In this document: piece after piece, positions 52,033 through 61,600 of the stretch
Position numbering within the stretch: the first letter of the stretch is position 1
How the letters are laid out: each line of letters starts with the position of its first letter
Source: Botrimarina mediterranea
GTDB lineage: Bacteria > Planctomycetota > Planctomycetia > Pirellulales > Lacipirellulaceae
DNA length: 64,000 nt
Assembly (NCBI RefSeq): GCF_007753265.1
Contig: NZ_CP036349.1
Span: forward strand, 2,327,363 to 2,391,362
Direction of reading: 5' to 3'
Position numbers and translations under genes: made by a program
The notes under the pieces: model-generated
Databases searched by the model: none
Told to the model about the DNA's origin: nothing
What the model saw: only the letters and a program-made list of their open reading frames with translations

Positions 52033-54023
52033 ACGAAAAGAATGGAAACACAATCAGCAAGTCGACACCCGGTCTAACATGGCTTGCCACGTTGTTTGCC
52101 ATCGTGTTGTTGCTTCTCACGGCTGCTTCGACCACAAACGCTCAGGTTTCCCAAGAAGAACACGCCCAGCATCATCCGGGGCAAACCGGGGATGCAAAAG
52201 GCGGTCCCGGAATGGGAGGCCCACCCGAAGGTGCCGGTCCGCAAAATGGCATGGGCGGCGGTATGGGCGGAATGATGGATGGCATGATGGAGAAAATGGC
52301 TGCGCCCAAGCCCAAGGACCTCTACCCGTCCTTGATGGAGCTGCCTGACCTGCCGATAGAGCGTCGGGGCGAACTTGAGCAGGAAGCTCATGGCCGAATG
52401 ATCGCCGGAACTCGCTTGTTGGGCGAAGGCTTTGAGGAGTTATCTCGTTCTGCTGCCGGCGATGACTTTGCGGCGATGCAGTCTGCCACGGCCAAGATTC
52501 GCGAAGGCTTGAGCGACTTTGAAAGCGGGCTGGCCGCACATCGTGCCTTGCGAGAAGGGAAGGCACCGCGAGACGTCGCTTTGCAGTGGTTCAAACGCGA
52601 ACTGAACATCGACGACTCGGTCAATGTAGCCCGATCTCAGGCACTACTCTGGGGAATGTCGCCGTTTCATGCCAGCGTGATGGTTGTCTTAATCGCGTTT
52701 GCGGTCGCCATGATCTGGATGTACTTCTTCAAGATGCGACGCGCGGCGTCACTGCTGGAAAAGCTGTCCACTCCAAACGCCATCGCCGAAGGTGTCGGAG
52801 TCCAAAGCGGGTCCGGTCGTACGGCCCCATCGACCGAGAGTGCCTCGTCAGTCGAAACGACGCCTAAACAAACGGCAACTCAACTTTCAGAACCTGCTGA
52901 TTGTTGTGCGACCGGCGACGGCTGTCCTACCGAAGCTCCCGCCGACGGGATTGATTCCAGCGGGTTGATTCCAGTCGCCAAGAAAACTCTCTGTCGACTA
53001 CGAGTCGCAAAGATCACGCAGGAAACCGAAGACGTGAAAACCATTCGCCTTGTGGCCTGCCACGGCGGTCGAATTCCGTTTAACTACCTACCCGGCCAGT
53101 TTCTGACTTTTACGCTGCCGGTTGGCGAAAAACCGATACGACGCAGCTACACAATTTCGTCGGCTCCAACCCAAGCATACTACTGTGAAGTCACCGTCAA
53201 ACGAGAAGATAAGGGTGCGGGGTCACGGTACCTCTGCGATGAACTTAAAGTCGGTGACACACTGGAAGTTAAAGCCCCCAGCGGGCGGTTTACGTTCACA
53301 GGCGAGGAGTCGGACAGGGTGGTGCTGATCGCTGGTGGAGTTGGAATTACGCCGATGATGAGTGTCACGCGAGCGCTAACAGATATGTGCTGGCCCGGTG
53401 AGATTCACTTCATCGTCGCCTGCCGCGATCCAAAGCACTTTATCTTCGAGTCAGAAATCAAACGGCTTGAAGAACGATACGACAACCTGCACGTTCACGT
53501 TGCCATGAGTCGCATTGATCAGGAAATCAACGGCTATCGCAAGGGAAGACTTACTAAGGAATTGCTGGCCGAGTGGGTGCCGGATATAGCATCACATCGA
53601 GTTCACATCTGTGGCGCTCCAGCGATGATGGACGCCACCAAAGCCATGCTGTCCAAACTCGGTGTTCCGGTTGAGAACATCCATACAGAGAACTTCGGTT
53701 CCACGCAAAAGCCCAAGGCTAAAGTTGCCAAGGGTCAGGAAGCCCATGAGCCGAAGGCGACGGGAGCCAAAATCACGTTCGCGAAGTCTGATAAGTCCAC
53801 TGAACTTTTGGCCGATGAAACGCTTCTCGAAGCGGCTGAGCGAGTCGGAGTAGGCATCGACTATTCCTGCCGTGTCGGGACGTGCGGCATTTGCCTCGCG
53901 AAGTTGCTCTCCGGCGATGTGACGATGGAAGTCGATGACGGCTTGGAGCCGGAAGACCGCAAAGCTGGCATGATTCTGTGTTGCCAAGCGAAAGCGAAGC
54001 AAGACGTGAGCATCGAAGCGTGA
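52029..54023 (+). CDS. FAD/NAD(P)H reductase with C-terminal 2Fe-2S domain and Met-rich exported N-terminal part
   Basis: A 664-residue fusion. The ATG at 52029 overlaps the dehydrogenase stop. An N-terminal signal or anchor (residues 13-36) leads to a Met/Gly-rich stretch (GMGGPPEGAGP, GMGGMMDGMM) and a helical domain of about 110 residues. A transmembrane segment at about 217-237 precedes the cytoplasmic part: FAD domain with RRSYTISSAP, NAD(P) domain with GGVGITPMMS and CGAPAMM, and a plant-type 2Fe-2S domain with Cys614, Cys619, Cys622 and Cys651/652. It passes electrons from NAD(P)H through flavin and iron-sulfur centres to an outside partner. The membrane protein and multiheme cytochrome encoded next are the likely acceptors. 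Met-rich exported sequence hints at copper or silver. Confidence 0.9.
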   Translation: MNEKNGNTISKSTPGLTWLATLFAIVLLLLTAASTTNAQVSQEEHAQHHPGQTGDAKGGPGMGGPPEGAGPQNGMGGGMGGMMDGMMEKMAAPKPKDLYPSLMELPDLPIERRGELEQEAHGRMIAGTRLLGEGFEELSRSAAGDDFAAMQSATAKIREGLSDFESGLAAHRALREGKAPRDVALQWFKRELNIDDSVNVARSQALLWGMSPFHASVMVVLIAFAVAMIWMYFFKMRRAASLLEKLSTPNAIAEGVGVQSGSGRTAPSTESASSVETTPKQTATQLSEPADCCATGDGCPTEAPADGIDSSGLIPVAKKTLCRLRVAKITQETEDVKTIRLVACHGGRIPFNYLPGQFLTFTLPVGEKPIRRSYTISSAPTQAYYCEVTVKREDKGAGSRYLCDELKVGDTLEVKAPSGRFTFTGEESDRVVLIAGGVGITPMMSVTRALTDMCWPGEIHFIVACRDPKHFIFESEIKRLEERYDNLHVHVAMSRIDQEINGYRKGRLTKELLAEWVPDIASHRVHICGAPAMMDATKAMLSKLGVPVENIHTENFGSTQKPKAKVAKGQEAHEPKATGAKITFAKSDKSTELLADETLLEAAERVGVGIDYSCRVGTCGICLAKLLSGDVTMEVDDGLEPEDRKAGMILCCQAKAKQDVSIEA

Positions 54024-54042
54024 TGTTGGAGAAGCCGATTCG

Positions 54043-54807
54043 ATGAAAGAGAAGGAAAAGATCGTCGTCACGGGCTTGGTCATGCTGATGTTGCTTGCAT
54101 GGCTTGGCTTTCCGCTGCACCACGCTCATCGGTTTGCAGGGAGTTTCTGGGGAGGAGTCTTCGGAGTAACCGGAGCGGCCCTGATGCTCGTTCCGTTGGC
54201 CTACCTAATCGTCAAGCGAAACAAGAAACTCAAGCAGACCGTCACCAAACACGTTTCGATGCGAACGCTGTTGGCTTGGCACATTTACGCGGGAGTGCTT
54301 GGTCCGATTTTGGTCATCATTCACAGCGGACATAAATACGAAAGCGTCGTAGGTATTGCGCTGACGGCAATGACCCTGCTGGTCGTCGTGAGTGGGTTCA
54401 TCGGACGCTACCTGATGTCTGGTTTCGCCAAGGAAATTCGCGAGAGGAAGGCGATGTTGACGGAATTGCAAACAGCCTATGATGAAGCCAGTGTTGCTGT
54501 CGGGTCCAATCCGGAGGCGGCAAATACCCTGCGGCCGTTCTCTGGATTCTTTAGCCGCTTGATGGCTGGCTTCTTCTTGTCGGAACCGACTACGGAGCCG
54601 TCGGTTGCCAAAGCCAATTCGATCACGCTGGTCCGTCTGGCTGAGTCCATAGCAGACGTGGAATACGCGATTCGGACTCACGAAGATTTCAAAACGTGGT
54701 TCGGCAAGTGGCTGAAGTTTCACATTGCCATTTCGTTCATCCTGTACGGGTTGATGTTTATCCATGTCAATTACGCCGTCTACTTCGGCTTGCGTTGGTT
54801 CGAGTAG
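54043..54807 (+). CDS. membrane b-type cytochrome-like protein
   Basis: A 254-residue inner-membrane protein with about four transmembrane segments: VVTGLVMLMLLAWLGF, a second at about 38-58, LAWHIYAGVLGPILVIIH near 80-100 and ISFILYGLMFIHVNYAV at the end. Histidines in the helices (HIYAG, VIIHSG, HIAISF, FIHVNY) stand at spacings fit for bis-His heme b, as in cytochrome b561/ferric reductase-type proteins. A cytoplasmic loop of about 90 residues lies between TM3 and TM4. It is 19 bp after the reductase gene and 11 bp before the multiheme cytochrome gene, which suggests it carries electrons across the membrane between them. The name is inferred from His spacing and context. Confidence 0.7.
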   Translation: MKEKEKIVVTGLVMLMLLAWLGFPLHHAHRFAGSFWGGVFGVTGAALMLVPLAYLIVKRNKKLKQTVTKHVSMRTLLAWHIYAGVLGPILVIIHSGHKYESVVGIALTAMTLLVVVSGFIGRYLMSGFAKEIRERKAMLTELQTAYDEASVAVGSNPEAANTLRPFSGFFSRLMAGFFLSEPTTEPSVAKANSITLVRLAESIADVEYAIRTHEDFKTWFGKWLKFHIAISFILYGLMFIHVNYAVYFGLRWFE

Positions 54808-54818
54808 AAGGAAATCGG

Positions 54819-55601
54819 ATGATTCGCTGGACAATCGTTACTCTTGTTCTCATCACCGCGGCAATTGCCTACGGAGCCGGTTGGATTCCGAACGAAGCGA
54901 AGGAGTTTGCTGCGCATTCGATGCATCAAGCCGTCAATCCCGGCGATCTCTCGGCGGCTCACGCAAGTCTGGCGAACAACTGCCAAGCCTGTCACACACC
55001 CGTGAAGGGAGTCGATACGGCAAAGTGCATCCTGTGTCACGCGAACAACGAATCGATCCTACAAAGGCAACCAACTGCGTTTCATTCGAGTGTCAATACA
55101 TGTAAGGAGTGTCATCTCGAACATCGAGGCCTCGACGCGAAGTTGTCGCAAATGGACCACTCGTTGCTGACCGGCATCGGAATGAAACAGATGCAGAAGG
55201 CTGAGTCCGGTAGCGAAGAACTGGCGGCCTACTTACGGCTTAGCGAGAAGCTGGAGACAAGTGTTGCCCCACATTCGCGGATCGGACTTGAAGAATCCGT
55301 TCTGGATTGTGCCTCCTGTCACTCGAACGATGATCGACACCAAAGCCTGTTTGGGGCGAATTGTGCTCAGTGCCATGCAACCGACCGCTGGACGATACCG
55401 GAGTACAAACACCCGTCAGCCAAGTCGAATGATTGCAGCCAATGTCATCAGGCTCCGCCGAGCCACTACATGATGCACTTCAACATGATCTCCGCCCGTG
55501 TGGCGGGCAAGCCGCACGCCAGAGTCGATCAGTGCAGCCAATGCCACCAGACAACATCGTGGAACGACATCAAACGAGTCGGCTGGTACAAGCATCATTG
55601 A
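54819..55601 (+). CDS. seven-heme c-type cytochrome
   Basis: A 260-residue exported protein with an N-terminal membrane segment (IVTLVLITAAIAYGAG) and seven CxxCH motifs: CQACH, CILCH, CKECH, CASCH, CAQCH and two CSQCH. GAAGGAAA precedes the ATG at 54819; the longer frame from 54696 overlaps the upstream gene and has no start support. Extra His residues between the motifs would give bis-His ligation. It resembles small multiheme cytochromes of the NapC/NrfH or DmsE-like group only in general, and the order of motifs does not let me name it. It should take electrons from the reductase and membrane protein and pass them to a periplasmic acceptor. Confidence 0.9.
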   Translation: MIRWTIVTLVLITAAIAYGAGWIPNEAKEFAAHSMHQAVNPGDLSAAHASLANNCQACHTPVKGVDTAKCILCHANNESILQRQPTAFHSSVNTCKECHLEHRGLDAKLSQMDHSLLTGIGMKQMQKAESGSEELAAYLRLSEKLETSVAPHSRIGLEESVLDCASCHSNDDRHQSLFGANCAQCHATDRWTIPEYKHPSAKSNDCSQCHQAPPSHYMMHFNMISARVAGKPHARVDQCSQCHQTTSWNDIKRVGWYKHH

Positions 55602-55615
55602 GGAGACCATGAGCT

Positions 55616-56023
55616 ATGCCTGAAACCACCACCATCGTTGAACATAACGTCATCTTGATTGTCGGCTGGGTGAAGCTGGCGATTGAAGTGTTCGGGGCGA
55701 CGCTGGTGACGATTGGCGTGTGTGTGGCAATCGTTCACTGGATTCGCACGGTTAGGAGTGGAAAGGAGCAAGACTTCGCCCAGACACGGCTTATTCTCGC
55801 TCGATACCTTTCGTTGGCTCTTGAATTCCAACTTGGGGCGGACATTCTCGGGACAGCGGTGTCGCCAAGCTGGGACCACATTGGAAAGCTTGCGGCCGTA
55901 GCTGTCATCCGCACCGGCTTGAACTACTTCCTCATGATGGAAATGAAGGCTCAGGCCCCAACAAACAACGACTTAGCGAAGTCGAGGTTAATTGAAGCAA
56001 GGCCGACAGAGGCCGAGCCATGA
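55616..56023 (+). CDS. DUF1622 family membrane protein
   Basis: A 135-residue membrane protein. It has the DUF1622 pattern: an N-terminal transmembrane segment (LIVGWVKLAIEVFGATLVTIGVCVAI), an amphipathic segment with the conserved TRLILARYLSLALEFQLGADILGTAVSPSW stretch (given here only as its key residues RYL, LEFQLGADIL and PSW) and a closing helix with RTGLNYFL. Function is not known for the family. It is 14 bp after the cytochrome gene. Confidence 0.88.
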   Translation: MPETTTIVEHNVILIVGWVKLAIEVFGATLVTIGVCVAIVHWIRTVRSGKEQDFAQTRLILARYLSLALEFQLGADILGTAVSPSWDHIGKLAAVAVIRTGLNYFLMMEMKAQAPTNNDLAKSRLIEARPTEAEP

Positions 56024-56133
56024 TGCGGCTGGCTTCGTGGCGTCAAGCGTCTGTCGTGCTATTGCTTGGGCTGCGCAGTGAAGAAACGAGGAAACTGAGC
56101 ATCTAATGTGAGAACGGAACTAGGGAGACTTGT

Positions 56134-56343
56134 ATGAAACACTTTTTGCACATGCTGATCGGTTGCGGCCTGCCGATGCTGCTGATTTTTGTCTTGCCAC
56201 TATTCGGCGTCAGCGAAGGAATCACGTTGACCGTATTCATCGTCCTGATGCTCGTGTGTCATCTGTTGATGAAGCGAGGACACATGACCGCTCATTCAGA
56301 ACAACAATCCAAGCATCAGGAGCACCGCCGTGAACAGACTTAG
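56134..56343 (+). CDS. small membrane protein (DUF2933-like), 69 residues
   Basis: A 69-residue membrane protein with two transmembrane segments (HMLIGCGLPMLLIFVLPLF and ITLTVFIVLMLVCHLLM) and a polar, His-rich tail. AGGGAG precedes the ATG. Small proteins of this form often lie in copper and silver clusters. Its stop overlaps the next start by 14 bases, indicating coupling. Confidence 0.7.
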   Translation: MKHFLHMLIGCGLPMLLIFVLPLFGVSEGITLTVFIVLMLVCHLLMKRGHMTAHSEQQSKHQEHRREQT

Positions 56344-56620
56344 CATTCCCCGATTTGGTTTTGCGGTTGGCGTTGCCTGTGCGATTGCCTACGTGGGTTG
56401 CGTTTTCGTGATGCTGTCCGTACCGCAGGATGTGGCGATCCGCTTCTTTAACAGCCTGATGCACGGCGTCGATGTGACGACGATCATGCGGTGGGACATG
56501 CCGTGGTGGGAAACAGTCCTCGGCGTAGTCGACATTTTCGCCCTTGGATGGTTGTTCGGAGCCTTGATTGCGGGCTGTTATAACTGCTGTGAAAAGTCAG
56601 CTTCAAAGCCCGGTCGCTGA
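56330..56620 (+). CDS. DUF5676-type small membrane protein
   Basis: A 96-residue membrane protein with two transmembrane segments at about 9-31 and 60-85, fitting the DUF5676 family. The GTG start is preceded by AGGAG and overlaps the previous stop. The function is unknown; copper-linked context is the usual setting. Confidence 0.7.
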   Translation: MNRLSIPRFGFAVGVACAIAYVGCVFVMLSVPQDVAIRFFNSLMHGVDVTTIMRWDMPWWETVLGVVDIFALGWLFGALIAGCYNCCEKSASKPGR

Positions 56621-56777
56621 CGCGCGGCAGTTTCCCGAGCAGAGTGGTCGCGCAGCAGGCAGCGGCAGCGGGGACTCCTTCCCGTGCAGCTTGGTGCCGT
56701 GATACCCTGGCGCGGTATTTGCCATTTGAAATAGCGACAGACGAAACGCACTGGAAATCAGGAGGTAATCTCACACC

Positions 56778-58115
56778 GTGGGCGATTCAGAAGAAACCGG
56801 AAAGTACGAAGAGAACAGCCTGTCTTTGACGGGATCGGTCGCTATGGGTACCGGTGTCATGATCGGGGCAGGAATCTTTGCGCTGACCGGGCAAGTTGCC
56901 GAACAAGCAGGAGGACTTTTTCCGTTGGCATTTCTAGCGGCGGCGATCGTGGCAGGATTCAGCGCCTATAGCTACGTGAAGATGGCCGAACAGTATCCGT
57001 CGGCGGGTGGAATCGCCATGTTCCTCATGAAAGCCTACGGTAAAGGAACCGTGACCGCAGGCATGGCGTTGCTGATGTACTTTTCAATGGTCATCAACGA
57101 GAGCCTCGTGGCGAGGACGTTTGGAACTTACACGTTGCAATTGTTTGATGCGAAGGACAATGCCTTTTTGGTGCCTGCGCTTGGTGTGGGGCTGCTCGTG
57201 GCCGCGTTTATCGTGAACATCCTTGGCAACAAGTTCATCGGTACCTTCTCGACAGTAACGGCCGTCATCAAGATCGCTGGAATCCTCATCTTTGCCGGTG
57301 CGGGGCTATGGGTTTCGGGTCTGACTTTTGAAAGCGTGGGGGTTACAGAGCGAACATCGGCTGGCAGCTTTCTCTCCGCAACCGCTCTGGCGCTATTGGC
57401 CTACAAAGGTTTCACGACGATTACGAATAGTGGCTCGGAGATCACAAACCCGAACAAGAACATTGGTCGTTCGATCATTATTTCGCTAGCGATTTGTCTG
57501 GTTGTTTATTTGCTCGTTGGACTCGCCGTCGCGGGCAATTTGTCCATCTCGGAAATCATAGAGAGCCGCGACTACGCGTTGGCCGAAGCGGCTCGACCGG
57601 CGTTCGGGCAATGGGGGACCTACTTCACGGTTGGACTTGCGATTGTGGCCACGATATCGGGTCTGATCGCTAGTACGTTTGCCGTGTCGCGAATGCTCGC
57701 AATGCTAAGCGAAATGAAGCTCGTTCCGCACAAACACTTCGGCTTGCCCGGCGACATCCAAAAGCACACGCTTGTCTATACGGTCGTGTTTGCGATTACA
57801 CTGACGATCTTATTCGACCTCTCGCGAATTGCATCTCTGGGAGCTATCTTCTACATCGTGATGGATATTGCGGTTCACTGGGGTGTGCTTAGGCACGTGC
57901 ACGGGAAAGTTAAGGCGAACCGATGGGTGCCAATCACGGCCATAGTGCTGGACGTGACCATCTTGGGGGCATTTCTCTGGCTGAAGGCCACCAGCGACAT
58001 GCTGGTGATATGGGTGGCCTTAGGCGGCATGGTGGTCATATTCGTTGGAGAGCGGGTGTTCCTGAGCTGGAAGGATGACGATCAGGAGGCTCACGCCGAC
58101 GGCAACCGAGAATAA
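56778..58115 (+). CDS. APC family amino-acid/polyamine permease
   Basis: A 445-residue inner-membrane transporter with about twelve transmembrane segments. The GTG start has GGAGG in front. The typical first segment GVMIGAGIFALTGQVAEQAG carries the unwound GAGIF motif of APC permeases, and the family Gly-rich segment in TM6 (LLAYKGFTTITNSGSEI) is present. It may import or exchange amino acids or a related substrate. Its place next to the glutamate dehydrogenase redox operon could be about glutamate uptake, but that is speculative. The gene is followed by 500 bp of empty sequence and then by the convergent RND gene. Confidence 0.9.
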   Translation: MGDSEETGKYEENSLSLTGSVAMGTGVMIGAGIFALTGQVAEQAGGLFPLAFLAAAIVAGFSAYSYVKMAEQYPSAGGIAMFLMKAYGKGTVTAGMALLMYFSMVINESLVARTFGTYTLQLFDAKDNAFLVPALGVGLLVAAFIVNILGNKFIGTFSTVTAVIKIAGILIFAGAGLWVSGLTFESVGVTERTSAGSFLSATALALLAYKGFTTITNSGSEITNPNKNIGRSIIISLAICLVVYLLVGLAVAGNLSISEIIESRDYALAEAARPAFGQWGTYFTVGLAIVATISGLIASTFAVSRMLAMLSEMKLVPHKHFGLPGDIQKHTLVYTVVFAITLTILFDLSRIASLGAIFYIVMDIAVHWGVLRHVHGKVKANRWVPITAIVLDVTILGAFLWLKATSDMLVIWVALGGMVVIFVGERVFLSWKDDDQEAHADGNRE

Positions 58116-58614
58116 GCAGCCTCCCGGTTGCACGGGCGGGCCACTCTTCTCAGGTCACGATTCACGCGATTGGACCTCAAGGAATGAAGACGCACGCAGG
58201 GTCGTTGCTGCGTTGCTGATGCTTATCCGAGCGAGCGCCGTCATGACAACAGGTTCTTCGCCGCTCTTGTTGATGGACGCGCCAGCAAGGTAACGTTGAC
58301 CGAAGTTGTTGTTCGTTGAGAGCCGACAGTCCCGCTGGTCGGCCTGTCAACTTGGTTGTGCAGTCGTCGATTAGCATTGCGACTCCGCTAGTTGAGTTCC
58401 TGACCATCGACCATATAACCTCGACGCATGAGGGAGTTAATAGAGAAGCGTCAGGTTAAGTGTCTGCGATTGACTCCAAGTTGGGCCTACGACTCTTCAT
58501 TGGGTCCAGCTTATCGCGTCCCGGGAGAACATGGCGTTTGAGTGCATGATGAAATCTCGGCGACCTGGGTGAGGATCCCGGCGATGGGCAATAGAGCTTG
58601 TTCGGTCAATCGAA
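58116..58614. other. intergenic region between convergent genes; nothing seen
   Basis: 500 bp between the APC permease and the end of the oversized RND gene. Short frames here have no ribosome binding site, and no hairpin with a T-tract stands out. Confidence 0.4.
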
Positions 58615-61600
58615 CTACGCATCCTTGGCGAACCTTGGGTCGTCGATCCCAAGTTTGAGCTTCCATTCCATGGCCCAGCAATACAAGACTGGGACGACAA
58701 GCATCGTCATAATTTCGATACTCATGCCGCCAAAACTGGGGATTGCCATCGGCACCATGATGTCACTACCGCGTCCGGTAGAAGTTAAGACCGGGATCAA
58801 CGCCAGCAGCGTTGTGGCGGTTGTCATCAGGCAGGGACGAACACGTCGCATGCCGGCAGTCACAGTTGCTTCGCGGGCATGCTTGGCGTTGGCGATCCGG
58901 TCTTTGCGAAAACTCTCGTCGAGGTAAGAAGCGATCACCACTCCGTCGTCGCTCGCGATCCCAAACAGGGCAAGAAAACCAACCCAGACAGCCACACTGA
59001 GGTTTATTGTGTGTACTTGAAACAACGCCCTCATATTCGTCCCAAAAACCTCGAAATCTAAGAACCATTCCGTGCCGTAGAGCCACAGCATGATAAATCC
59101 ACCGGCCCATGCAATCAGGATGCCACTGAATACAAGCGAAGTCGTGATGACGGATTTGAACTGGAAGTAAAGAATCAAGAAGATAATGCCAAGGGCTAAC
59201 GGAAGAACCACCATCAAAGTTTTCTGGGAGCGGAGCTGGTTTTCATAGTTTCCGGCGAACGAATAACTAACTCCTGCGGGCAAGACCAACTCTCCGCTCT
59301 GAATCTTTTCCTGCAAGAACGCCTGAGCATCTTCGACCACATCGACTTCGGCGTTTCCGGCCTTCATGTCAAACAGAACGTACCCGAGCAAGAAAGTGTC
59401 CTCGCTCTTAATGACTTGCGGACCACGTACGTATCGAATATCGGCCAATTGTTCGAGCGGAATTTGCTGGCCCATCGGTGTGGGGACAAGAATGCGCTCC
59501 AAGGACTCGGCGTCGTCTCGAAGTTCACGAGCGTAACGCACGCGCACCGGATAGCGCTCCCGGCCTTCTACCGTCGTCGTGATGCGGCGACCGCCGATTG
59601 CAACTTCAATGACATCTTGGACGCTACGAACATGCAGTCCGTACCGCTTGATTGCGTCGCGGTCGATGTCGATTTCCAAGTAGGGCTTGCCGACGATTCT
59701 GTCCGCGATCACTGCCGACGCTTGAACGGAAGGGACTTGCTTGAGCAATCCCTCGATCTGAAGAGCGACCCGCTCGATGGTTTCGAGGTCCGGGCCTTTG
59801 ATCTTCATGCCCATTGGGGCACGCATACCGCTTTGTAGCATGACGATGCGCGCCGCGATTGGCTGCAGCTTCGGCGCGGAGGTAGTGCCGGGAATGTCTG
59901 CCGCCTCGGTGATCTGCTCCCATATGTCATTAGGCGACTTGATCTCTTCTCGCCACTGACGAAACGGGCGGCCGAGCGGGTCTTCAATCAATTCACCCAG
60001 CTCATCGCGTACATACTCACCGACCTTTTCGTCATAACGAAATTTCAGTCGGTTGCCATTTTGGTCTGTCTTGTATTCAGACTTGTAGGCGATAAAGGTC
60101 TCGATCATGGAGATCGGCGCCGGGTCGAGAGGGCTGTCGGCTCGACCAATCTTACCGACGACTGATTCGACTTCGGGAATCGATATTAGGAATTTGTTCT
60201 GCAGTTGCAGTACGTCCATCGCTTCGCCAATCGACGCGTGAGGCATCGTCGTCGGCATGTAGAGAAATGAGCCTTCGTCCAGTGGCGGCATAAACTCTTT
60301 GCCGAGCCCAGGGAAGGCGTTGCTGGCCGATTGCCAGGGGCGCGAATCGCGAATCGCCGATTCGGAGACACCGACCATCGAAATCGTCTTTGGAACGAAC
60401 TTGAAAAGCTTATCAAACCCCTGCCATGAACAGGCGCCTAACAATAGGATCAGCGTGGGTAGCGTCAAGAACAGCAGCTTGTGATTGAGACACCACCTCA
60501 ACAACGGCTCGTAGATGAAACGCTGGAACACGGTAAAGAAACCGAGTAGTCCGCCAATAAGCAGTCCCACGAATAGGAAGTTCCGCAACAGTCCCTTCTG
60601 AGGCCCAAGCGGTAGCCAGTGTTCAGTCAGCAAGACCCCAACAACTAAGACGGCGACTGCACTGGCGGAGTACGGAGCGAACTTGTGATAGGCAGCGGGA
60701 ATCTTTTCCTCCATCAGTTTGAATAGACCTAAGCCAGCTACGATGGCACCAACCCACCATGTGACGAAGAACATGGCCAGCACTCCGGCAGCGACTAGAG
60801 CCATCATCATGTACCTGCGAAGCACGCCTGATTTTATTCGGCCTCCCATCAGAATATGAGCTGCGGGAGGAATAATCGTCAAGGCAACGATGACGGATGC
60901 CGCTAGTGCAAATGTTTTAGTAAATGCGAGCGGTCGAAATAGCTTGCCTTCGGCGGCAATCATTGTGAACACTGGAAGAAAGCTGACGACCGTTGTCGAC
61001 ACAGCGGTTAGCACTGCACCCGCGACCTCATGGGATGCCCGGAAGATCACGTGACCGCGATCCTCGTTCGGATCAGCTTCATCCAAATGCTTGAGAATGT
61101 TCTCGCATACAATGATTCCCATATCGACCATTGTGCCAATCGCAATCGCGATACCCGAGAGAGCAACGATATTGGCGTCCACACCAAACGTCTTCATCGC
61201 AATGAAAACGATCAGCACGGCTAAGGGAAGCAACGCGCTAATCAGTATCGAGCTTCGCAAATGCATCACCATCACGAGGATGACGATGATCGTAACGAGA
61301 ATCTCTTCGCTGAGAGCCGTATTGAGCGTGCCTAGTGTTTCGTAGATGACGCCGGTGCGGTCATAGAAAGGAACAACACGAACTTGGCTCGTAGTGATCC
61401 AGTGTGGCCACTGGTCTCTCGGTGTGCCTCGCAAATGTTTGACCCAAGAGTCATATTGCTGAGAAGTCGTGGTGATGAGTGGTAGGTCAAAAGACTTGGC
61501 GTAGGCCTCTACTTCAGCGATTGTCGTCTGCGTGTAGTCAATGACGACCTTGCTCGGAAGGCCCGGCGAGACCTCTTCAATCTTCTTCTTGACGTTCTTG

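Noticed and set aside
58116-58614. Small frames between the APC permease and the RND gene
   Set aside because: Short, without start signals or domains; left as empty intergenic sequence.
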